Of a stretch of DNA of 64,000 bases, positions 26,764-35,280 are shown piece after piece. The stretch is from Pseudoxanthomonas dokdonensis (GTDB lineage Bacteria > Pseudomonadota > Gammaproteobacteria > Xanthomonadales > Xanthomonadaceae). Both the position numbers and the translations under genes were made by a program. The notes under the pieces are model-generated. The model was not told the DNA's origin. It worked only from the letters and a program-made list of their open reading frames with translations, and did no database searches. Location of the stretch: positions 224,488 to 288,487 of the forward strand of contig NZ_LDJL01000005.1 in assembly GCF_001431405.1 (NCBI RefSeq), written 5' to 3'. Within the stretch, counting starts at the first letter, position 1. Every line of letters begins with the position of its first letter.

Positions 26764-28659
26764 ATGTTGCGCAACATTGCTCTCGCCCGCGATCACGGGC
26801 GTCATTCCGGTATGACCCGCTTCCACCGCCTGGCCCTGGCAATCGCCCTGGTGACAACGGTGCCTGCTGCGCAGGCGGTCGATTTCGAATGGGGTGACGT
26901 CCAGGGTTCGCTAACCGGATCACTCGGCGTCGGCGGCATCTGGACCACCGAGCAGGCCAGCCCGGATCTGATCTTCCGCGGCAACGCCCTGGCCGCCGGC
27001 CGTGATGGCCAGGGCTACAACCCATTCGGTGGTCGCAACATCGACGATGGCCGCCTGAATTACCAGGACGCTGGGCTGGCTTCGGCGCCAATCTTCGGTC
27101 TGGCCCGACTGGATCTGAAACAGGGCAACTTTGATCTGCGCATCGGCATCCGTGCCTGGTCGGATCAATACCAGAAAAATCATCGGGTGCCGTTTGGCAA
27201 CCTCGGCAATGGCTATGCCGGCAATCAGCCGCTGGATGATGATCAGTTCGATCGTCAGGCCCGCTTCGATGGCATCGCCCTGACCGAAGCCTACATCCAC
27301 GGCCGTTTCAATCCCGGCGGCCATGCCCTCGACCTGACCCTGGGCAATCAGTTGTTGCCGTGGGGCGAAAGCAAGTTCTTCGTCAATGGCATCAACACCA
27401 TCAACGCCTATCTGCTGCAGGCGCAGCGGACCCCCGGCGACACCTTGCGCCTGCCCAGCCAGATGTTGAGCGCGTCGTTGCAACTGACGGAGAAAACCAG
27501 ACTCGGCGCGTTCTACCAGTATCGCTGGGATCCTATCGTGCTGGATGGCTGTGGCACCGCATTTTCCACCTATGACTATGTCGCCGGTGACTGCAATGGC
27601 GCACTGCCGCGTGGCAGCGATGATCGCCTAGCCTATCAACAGGATCTGCTGGTCGAGCGGGCGCCGGATGTGGAACCGCGCGACAGTGGCCAGATGGGCT
27701 TGACGCTCAGCCATGAGTTCGGCACCACCACGGTGTCCGGCTATGCGCTCAACCTGCACTCCAACCGCCCCTATGTCGGCATCATTGCCGACCGCTACCA
27801 GGGCCTTGACGATAACGGTCTGGACAGCGGATGGCGGCCGCCGACCGACAGCTCCCATGACAGCGACAGCAACGTCCGCTATGTACTCGAGTATCCTGAA
27901 GACATCCAGTTATACGGGATCAGCTTCAACGCCAAACCCGGCAAGGGCCTGCAGTTGTTCGGCGAATACAGTCTGCGCCATGACCAGCCAATCCAGCTGG
28001 CGACCGCGGATCTGATCTACGGCTTTGCCGCCGATCCGGCATTCTTGGGCCAGCGCATCGGCGAACCGCTGACGCTGGCCGACGCCCGCGCCAGCACCGC
28101 GCCCGGCGATGTCTTCCACGGCTACGACCGCTACGACGTGTCGCAGTTCTCAGTCGGCGCGATCCAGCCGATTCCCGATGTCATGGGCGCCAAAGCGCTG
28201 GTGCTGATGGCCGAACTGGGCGCCAAGTACGTGCACGCGATGGCGCCGTTGAGCGAGCGCCGCTATGCCAAGGTCGATGCCTATGGCAGCGATCTGGCCG
28301 CCGGCAACAGCACGGGGTGTGCCATCGGCACGCCTGCGCCGGAATTCCGTGATCGCGGCTGCTCGTCGGATGGCTACGCCACCCCGTTCGCCTGGGGCTA
28401 TCGCCTGCGCGCGCAATTGACCTATGCCGATGTCGCACCCGGACTGAGCCTGACGCCTTATCTGATGTTCGGCCAGGACGTGAACGGCTATTCCTACGAC
28501 GTCAATTTCGTCGAGGGCCGGCTGCTCGGCACCGCCGGTATCAAGCTAGATTATCGCCAGCGCTATTTCGCCGAGCTGTACTGGTCGGGCTCAGGCAACA
28601 CGCCCTACGGCGATGTCGACCGCGATTATCTATCGGCCAGCATGGGCGTGCGCTTCTAG
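26764..28659 (+). CDS. DUF1302-family outer-membrane protein
   Basis: This 631-residue protein has a signal peptide ending in AAQA-VDF and a long beta-strand-rich body. The DUF1302 signature is visible as WGESKFFVNGINTINAY. The protein ends in a C-terminal Phe (GVRF), typical of outer-membrane barrels. The ATG at 26764 has GGGAGG at 6 bp; the ATG at 26812 gives a shorter signal peptide but no ribosome-binding site, so either could be used. DUF1302 genes are usually paired with DUF1329 lipoproteins and an RND-like permease; that pairing is absent here. Possible role in transport of hydrophobic compounds, by family only. Confidence 0.82.
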   Translation: MLRNIALARDHGRHSGMTRFHRLALAIALVTTVPAAQAVDFEWGDVQGSLTGSLGVGGIWTTEQASPDLIFRGNALAAGRDGQGYNPFGGRNIDDGRLNYQDAGLASAPIFGLARLDLKQGNFDLRIGIRAWSDQYQKNHRVPFGNLGNGYAGNQPLDDDQFDRQARFDGIALTEAYIHGRFNPGGHALDLTLGNQLLPWGESKFFVNGINTINAYLLQAQRTPGDTLRLPSQMLSASLQLTEKTRLGAFYQYRWDPIVLDGCGTAFSTYDYVAGDCNGALPRGSDDRLAYQQDLLVERAPDVEPRDSGQMGLTLSHEFGTTTVSGYALNLHSNRPYVGIIADRYQGLDDNGLDSGWRPPTDSSHDSDSNVRYVLEYPEDIQLYGISFNAKPGKGLQLFGEYSLRHDQPIQLATADLIYGFAADPAFLGQRIGEPLTLADARASTAPGDVFHGYDRYDVSQFSVGAIQPIPDVMGAKALVLMAELGAKYVHAMAPLSERRYAKVDAYGSDLAAGNSTGCAIGTPAPEFRDRGCSSDGYATPFAWGYRLRAQLTYADVAPGLSLTPYLMFGQDVNGYSYDVNFVEGRLLGTAGIKLDYRQRYFAELYWSGSGNTPYGDVDRDYLSASMGVRF

Positions 28660-28673
28660 GCACGACTGCCCCC

Positions 28674-29047
28674 GTAGAGCGCAGCTTGCTGCGCTTCAGC
28701 CATGACGCCAGTGTTTGACCTGGGATAGCGGAGCAAGCTCCGCTCTACGGAAGACGTGTGCTGCTTCGTAGAGCGCAGCTTGCTGTGCTTCAACCACGAC
28801 GCGAGCGTTTACCCCGGGACAGCGGAGCAAGCTCCGCTCTACGGAGGAGCTGGGCGCTGTTTTGTAGAGCGCAGCTTGCTGCGCTTCAGCCACGACGCGA
28901 GTGTTGCCTTGGGATAGCGGAGCAAGCTCCGCCCTACGGAGGAGCTTGGCGCTGTTTTGTAGAGCGCAGCTTGCTGCGCTTCGGCCATGACGCGCATGGC
29001 CGGGGTGTGGCTGTTGCCTTGGGATAGCGGAGCAAGCTCCGCTCTAC
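28674..29047. repeat. Array of four GTAG-headed palindromic dyads (SMAG-like REPs)
   Basis: Four dyads lie at 28674-28748, 28768-28842, 28864-28937 and 28959-29047. Each starts with GTAGAGCGCAGC and its short palindrome and ends with the inverted, slightly different arm GGAGCAAGCTCCGCTCTAC. So each dyad has two hairpins with GTAG heads facing outward. This layout matches SMAG elements of Stenotrophomonas maltophilia (REPs mobilised by RAYT transposases). The array fills most of the 418 bp between the DUF1302 gene and fumC; no gene is supported there. Confidence 0.88.
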
Positions 29048-29077
29048 GGGGACATCAAGACGTGGCCGCGGCTGCGG

Positions 29078-30508
29078 TCAGCCACCGCCGCCGGGTTTGC
29101 CGTGGATGCCACCCTTGGCCAGCGTCGCCGGGTCCAGCAACGACCTGAGTTCCTTCTCGCTCAGGCCGGTGGCTTCCACCGCCACCTCCAGCACCGGACG
29201 CTGTTGCTTGTAGGCCTGCTTGGCGATGGCCGCGCCCTGCTCATAGCCGATCACCGGATTCAGCGCCGTCACTAGGATCGGGTTGCGCTCCAGCGCCCGC
29301 TGCACGTTGTCACGGCGCACCTTGAGGCCGGCAATCGCGTTGTCAGCCAGCAGCCGCGAAACATTGGACAGCAGCTGGATCGATTCCAGCAGGTTGGCCG
29401 CGATCAGCGGCAGCGCCACGTTGAGCTGGAAATTGCCGGTCTGGCCGGCGATCGAGATGGCCGCGTGATGGCCCATGACCTGCGCGCAGACCATCACCGT
29501 GGCCTCGGGCAGCACCGGGTTGACCTTGCCCGGCATGATCGAGCTGCCTGGCTGCAGCGCCGGCAGCTCGATCTCACCCAGGCCAGCCAGTGGGCCGGAA
29601 TTCATCCAGCGCAGATCGTTGGCAATCTTGATCAACGCCACCGCCAGCGCATTCAACTGGCCGGACAATTCCACCGCATCGTCCTGTGCCGCCAGCCCTT
29701 CGAACTTGTTGCCGGCGCTTTCGAAGCGGGTCCGGGCCAGCGCGGTGAGGGCCTTGGCGACCTTGCCGCCGAAGCGCGGGTCGGCGTTGATGCCGGTGCC
29801 GATCGCGGTGCCGCCCAGAGGCAGCCGGCGCAGTCGCTTGAGGGTGTCAGCCAGACGCTGCTCGGCCGATGCCAGCTGCGCCGACCAGGCCGAGAACTCC
29901 TGCTCGAAGCTCAACGGCATGGCGTCCATCAGATGGGTGCGGCCGGTTTTGACCACCCGCGACAGCGATTTGCCACGCTTGTCGATGCTCTTGCGCAGAT
30001 GCTTGAGGGCCGGCAGCAGGTCCTCGACCACCGCCATCTGCGCCGACACCCGGATCGCCGTAGGCACCACATCGTTGGAGCTCTGGCCGAGGTTGACGTG
30101 GTCATTGGGATGCACCGGTTTGCCTTCGCGGCTGGCGAGATTGGCGATGACCTCATTGGCATTCATGTTGGACGAGGTACCGGAACCGGTCTGGTAGACA
30201 TCAATCGGAAAATGGGCGTCGTGTTCACCATTGGCCACCGCCAGTGCGGCATCGGCCACCGCGCCCGCCAGTCCTTTCGGCAGCAACCCCAGATCGGCAT
30301 TGACCTGCGCGGCAGCTGCCTTGACCAGGCCCAGCGCACGGATGAAGCCACGCGGCATCGGCCGGCCGGAAATCGGGAAGTTCTGCACCGCGCGTTGGGT
30401 CTGCGCGCCCCACAGTGCCTCGGCGGGCACCTGCAGTTCGCCCATGCTGTCGTGCTCGATGCGGAAGCGGGCGCGCTTGGCCGGGCGTGCGGCATTTTTC
30501 TTGCTCAT
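29078..30508 (-). CDS. fumC: Fumarate hydratase class II
   Basis: This 476-residue enzyme interconverts fumarate and malate in the TCA cycle in the cytoplasm. It belongs to the fumarase/aspartase superfamily, with the signature GSSIMPGKVNPVLPE and the substrate-site motifs TGSGTSSNMNANEV and GRTHLMDAMPLSFEQE. The Fe-S cysteines of class I fumarases are absent. The N-terminus carries a short basic extension (KKNAARPAKRARFR) before the usual start of the fold. ATG at 30508 chosen from homology and GGAG upstream. It diverges from purB, a member of the same superfamily. Confidence 0.93.
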   Translation of the reverse strand: MSKKNAARPAKRARFRIEHDSMGELQVPAEALWGAQTQRAVQNFPISGRPMPRGFIRALGLVKAAAAQVNADLGLLPKGLAGAVADAALAVANGEHDAHFPIDVYQTGSGTSSNMNANEVIANLASREGKPVHPNDHVNLGQSSNDVVPTAIRVSAQMAVVEDLLPALKHLRKSIDKRGKSLSRVVKTGRTHLMDAMPLSFEQEFSAWSAQLASAEQRLADTLKRLRRLPLGGTAIGTGINADPRFGGKVAKALTALARTRFESAGNKFEGLAAQDDAVELSGQLNALAVALIKIANDLRWMNSGPLAGLGEIELPALQPGSSIMPGKVNPVLPEATVMVCAQVMGHHAAISIAGQTGNFQLNVALPLIAANLLESIQLLSNVSRLLADNAIAGLKVRRDNVQRALERNPILVTALNPVIGYEQGAAIAKQAYKQQRPVLEVAVEATGLSEKELRSLLDPATLAKGGIHGKPGGGG

Positions 30509-30618
30509 GGGCTCTCCAGGATGGCGGCGACGGGCGCCGGCAAGGCTGGAACCGCCGGCAGGGGCCCACAGCATACGCCAGTGGCTTGCGGCGACGGCGG
30601 AACACCGGTGCCGCATAA

Positions 30619-32028
<1,410 letters not shown>

Positions 32029-32054
32029 AATCCCTTCAACAACAAAGGATCTGC

Positions 32055-32981
32055 ATGCGTTGTCTGCTTGCCCTGACTGCCGCATTCGCGCTGAGTGCCT
32101 GCACCACCCCTGCGCCGGCACCGACGCAGGCAACGGCCGCGACCGCCGCGGACATCGCCGAGTGCCCGGCCGATGCATCCGGCATGGATGGCTGGGATAC
32201 CGCCGCACCGCCGCGACGCGTCTACGGCAATACCTGGTATGTCGGCACCTGCGGCATCAGTGCCCTGCTGGTGACCTCGGACCAGGGCCACGTACTGGTC
32301 GATGCCGGTACTGCCAAGGCGGCGCCGCTGGTCGAAGCCAGCATCCGTGCGCTCGGCTTCAGGCTTGAGGACATCAAGTACATCCTCAATTCCCATGATC
32401 ATCATGACCACGCCGGCGGCCTGGCCCAACTGCAGGCTGACAGCGGCGCGATCGTGCTGGCCGGTGCCGATTCGGTCGCCACCCTGCTGCGCGGTGCCAG
32501 CGATGCCAGCGACCCGCAGTACCACACCACCGCCAGCTTTCCGCCGGTCGCACGGGTGCAGGCAGTCGCTGACGGACAGACGATCAGTGTTGGCCCGTTG
32601 CGGATCACCGCCCATGCCACCCCTGGACATACGGCTGGTGGCACCAGCTGGAGCTGGAGCAGCTGCCAGGACGGGCAATGCCGCCACATCGTCTATGCCG
32701 ACAGTGTCTCGGCGATTTCCGATGACCACTATCGTTACTCCGACGAAAGCGCGCATCCGGGCACGGTCGCCGCATTCCGGCGCTCGCTGGACACACTGGA
32801 TGGGCTTGATTGCGACATCCTGATCAGCACCCACCCGGTCGCCAGCCAGTTGTGGGCGCGGCTGGGCAACCCGCCCAGTGCCGCGCTGATCCAACCCGAC
32901 GCCTGCCACGTCTACGCCGCCAACGGCCGCAAGGGCCTGCAGGCGCGCCTGCAGCAGGAACAGAATGAGGCCCAGCCGTGA
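32055..32981 (+). CDS. Subclass B3 metallo-beta-lactamase, predicted lipoprotein
   Basis: This 308-residue protein carries all zinc ligands of subclass B3: HDHHDH at residues 114-119 (H114, H116, D118, H119), H192 in TPGHTAGG and H260 in ISTHP. Serine in YADSVS replaces the cysteine of B1/B2 enzymes. These enzymes hydrolyse penicillins, cephalosporins and carbapenems in the periplasm. Relatives include L1 of Stenotrophomonas, FEZ-1 and BJP-1. The N-terminus is a lipoprotein signal with LSAC (Cys16), so it is probably membrane-anchored, unlike soluble L1. Its start has AAAGGAT. Its stop overlaps the roxA start, so it sits inside a housekeeping operon, with no sign of recent transfer. Activity against particular drugs is untested. 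Confidence 0.9.
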   Translation: MRCLLALTAAFALSACTTPAPAPTQATAATAADIAECPADASGMDGWDTAAPPRRVYGNTWYVGTCGISALLVTSDQGHVLVDAGTAKAAPLVEASIRALGFRLEDIKYILNSHDHHDHAGGLAQLQADSGAIVLAGADSVATLLRGASDASDPQYHTTASFPPVARVQAVADGQTISVGPLRITAHATPGHTAGGTSWSWSSCQDGQCRHIVYADSVSAISDDHYRYSDESAHPGTVAAFRRSLDTLDGLDCDILISTHPVASQLWARLGNPPSAALIQPDACHVYAANGRKGLQARLQQEQNEAQP

Positions 32982-34153
32982 TTGAAGTCCACGCCACCGC
33001 CAGGCACTTCCTGGGCATGCCGGCCAGCCGGTTCCTCAAGGAATACTGGCAGAAGAAGCCATTGCTGATCCGCAACGCATTCGCCAATTTCCAGACTCCG
33101 CTGCAGCCCGAGGATCTGGCCGGGCTGGCCTGCGAGGAAGCGGCGCTGTCGCGCATCGTCGTCCATGACCGCGAACATGATCGCTGGTCGCTGCGCACCG
33201 GCCCGTTCGCCGAAGAAGAATTCCCCGGCATGCCGGATCACGACTGGACACTGCTGGTGCAGGATGTCGACAAGTGGGACCCGGATGTAGCGGCGTTGAT
33301 TTCACGCTTCGATTTCCTGCCGCGCTGGCGGATGGACGATGTGATGGTCAGCTTCGCCGCCACCGGTGGCTCGGTCGGTGCGCATGTCGATCAGTACGAT
33401 GTGTTCCTGCTGCAGGCCAAGGGCGAGCGCCGCTGGCAGATCGATGACCGCGCCAATCCGCCGCTGGAGTTCCGGGACGACGTCGAGCTGAAGCTGCTGC
33501 GTGAGTTCAGCCCCAGCCATGAGTGGGTGCTGGAACCGGGCGACGTGCTGTACCTGCCACCGGGCGTGCCACACAACGGCGTGGCCGAAAACCCCTGCCT
33601 GACCTTTTCCTTCGGCATGCGTGCGCCGTCGGCTTCGGAATTGATGGGTGATTACATTGATACCCTGATAGCCGACGCCGACGAGTCGATCCGCTACCAG
33701 GACCCGGATCTGGCGCCGGCCGGCGACGTCCACGAAATCGACGCCAAGGCGATGGCCCGGGTGGTCGAGGCGCTGAACGTGCTGCGGATGAACGACCCCG
33801 ACAAGCTGGGTGACTGGTTCGGCCGTTTCATCACCACCTACCGCGCCGCCGGTGAAGTCGCGGCCTCGCCCGAGCCACGCTCACGGGTGGAGCTGGAATG
33901 GGATCTGGAGCACGGCGCGCCGTTGCACCGACATCCGTTCTCGCGCCTGGCCTGGCGCCGGCGCGCGCAGGCGGCCAGCCTGTTCTGCAGTGGCCTGCAG
34001 TTCGACCTGCCGATCAAGGACGCCCAGCGCCTGGCCGCGGCCGAGCTGGTCGATGCCGCTCTTTACAGCGGTCTGTCCGAGGCTGGCCGCGAAGCGGTCA
34101 ATGCCCTGGCCCAGGCCGGCCATTACCAGTTCGGCATGGACGAAGACGGGTAA
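32978..34153 (+). CDS. roxA: Ribosomal oxygenase RoxA (L16 arginine hydroxylase, YcfD-like cupin)
   Basis: This 391-residue protein matches the JmjC-type 2-oxoglutarate oxygenases YcfD/RoxA, which hydroxylate an arginine of ribosomal protein L16. The iron ligands are visible as GAHVDQYDVF (His and Asp) and the later His in LPPGVPHNGV. The N-terminal SRFLKEYWQKKPLLIRNAF is characteristic. The C-terminal winged-helix-like dimer region is present. The start is GTG and overlaps the lactamase stop (GTGA), so translation is coupled. Its co-substrate 2-oxoglutarate is also the substrate of the operon that starts at 35.3 kb. Confidence 0.92.
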   Translation: MIEVHATARHFLGMPASRFLKEYWQKKPLLIRNAFANFQTPLQPEDLAGLACEEAALSRIVVHDREHDRWSLRTGPFAEEEFPGMPDHDWTLLVQDVDKWDPDVAALISRFDFLPRWRMDDVMVSFAATGGSVGAHVDQYDVFLLQAKGERRWQIDDRANPPLEFRDDVELKLLREFSPSHEWVLEPGDVLYLPPGVPHNGVAENPCLTFSFGMRAPSASELMGDYIDTLIADADESIRYQDPDLAPAGDVHEIDAKAMARVVEALNVLRMNDPDKLGDWFGRFITTYRAAGEVAASPEPRSRVELEWDLEHGAPLHRHPFSRLAWRRRAQAASLFCSGLQFDLPIKDAQRLAAAELVDAALYSGLSEAGREAVNALAQAGHYQFGMDEDG

Positions 34154-34158
34154 AGCCG

Positions 34159-35067
34159 ATGGCCGACCGCGACTTCCACGTCGAACCGATTGATTACGCC
34201 AGCGGCGTGGAGGATCTGCGACGGGTGCGCGAAGTCGTGTTCGTGCAGGAGCAGCAGGTGCCACTGGAACTCGAGTGGGACGAGCTGGATCCCCAGTGCC
34301 GGCACGTGATCGCCCGCGACCGGCACGGACAACCGATAGGCACCGGCCGGCTGACCCCGCAGCGCAGGATTGGACGAATGGCGGTGCTCGCTGCATGGCG
34401 CGGCCGCGGCGTTGGCGACGCCTTGCTGCTGGCGCTGATGCAACAGGCACGCCAGCTCGGCTGGGCCGATGTCAGCCTGCATGCGCAGGTCAGCGCCGAG
34501 GGCTTCTATGCCCGCCACGGTTTCGTGCCGCTGGGTGAGCGCTTCCATGAGGCCGGTATTGAACATCAGACGATGCAGCGGCGGTTCGACGGCGCGGTCG
34601 CCATCGATGACAGTCGCGCCGCGGTCGCGGCCCTGACCGCGCTGTTGCAGCAAAGCCGGCGCTCACTCTTTATATATAGCCGGGCCCTGGACCCCGGCGT
34701 GCTCGACGCCACCGCGCTGCTGGAGGGCATGCGTCGCTTCGCCCAAGGTCGCCGTGGCGCGGTCATCCAGTTGCTGCTGCAGGATGCCGACGCCCCTCAG
34801 CGCAACCTGTCGCCGCTGCTGCCGCTGGCCCAGCGCCTGCCCAGCGTGTTCCAGTTCCGCCAGATCCAGGAGCCGGCGGACATGGCCTATCCTTCGGCTT
34901 ACGCGGTCAATGATCTCGGCGGCTACTACTTCCGCCCGCTGGGACAGCGTTTTGAAGGCGAAGCCGAATGGGACAACCCGGGCAAGGCCCGGCACCTGCG
35001 CGATGTGTTCCAGCGGTTCTGGGAGCGTTCACGCCCCTGCAGCGAATACCGCGCCCTCGGACTGTGA
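34159..35067 (+). CDS. GNAT N-acetyltransferase with an extra C-terminal domain
   Basis: This 302-residue protein has an N-terminal GNAT domain (about residues 1-140) with the acetyl-CoA-binding loop RIGRMAVLAAWRGRGVGDALL and the C-terminal strand ARHGFVPLGERFHEAGIEHQTM, close to the ElaA-like group. Residues 145-302 form a second domain that I recognise only as a phospholipase-D-like fold seen in some xanthomonad proteins (RRSLFIYSRALDPGVLD... RHLRDVFQRFWERS), without the paired HKD motifs. The gene starts 5 bp after roxA, so it belongs to the same transcript. The acetyl acceptor is unknown. Confidence 0.82.
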   Translation: MADRDFHVEPIDYASGVEDLRRVREVVFVQEQQVPLELEWDELDPQCRHVIARDRHGQPIGTGRLTPQRRIGRMAVLAAWRGRGVGDALLLALMQQARQLGWADVSLHAQVSAEGFYARHGFVPLGERFHEAGIEHQTMQRRFDGAVAIDDSRAAVAALTALLQQSRRSLFIYSRALDPGVLDATALLEGMRRFAQGRRGAVIQLLLQDADAPQRNLSPLLPLAQRLPSVFQFRQIQEPADMAYPSAYAVNDLGGYYFRPLGQRFEGEAEWDNPGKARHLRDVFQRFWERSRPCSEYRALGL

Positions 35068-35189
35068 CCGCCGGCGTCTTGCGTCCCGCCTGAGCCGTGC
35101 TTTCCACCCTCATCAGCGCTGACCGGGATGGCCCGGGACGGTCCGGGTCTTTAGTCCAATACGGGTACGCCTTGCCGCTGGCATGCGGG

Positions 35190-35210
35190 TATAATTCGCG
35201 TGGTTTGACA
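35190..35210 (+). promoter_or_regulatory. Candidate promoter elements before sucA
   Basis: A perfect -10 TATAAT (35190-35195) and, just downstream, a perfect -35 TTGACA (35205-35210) lie in the 213-bp gap before sucA. They are not paired with matching partners at the right spacing, so two weak promoters or an activator-dependent one are possible. Nothing else is seen in the gap. Confidence 0.4.
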
Positions 35211-35280
35211 TTTCGCGCAGACGGCTCCGTGTTGCCTGCACCATTCGCTTTCGAAACCCCCAAAGCACGCCAACATTATT

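Noticed and set aside
28758..29027. Open frame within the repeat array
   Set aside because: It is made of GTAG repeat units translated in one frame.
32055..32981. Recently acquired resistance cassette
   Set aside because: No attC site, IS or integrase nearby; base composition matches the neighbours and the gene overlaps roxA.
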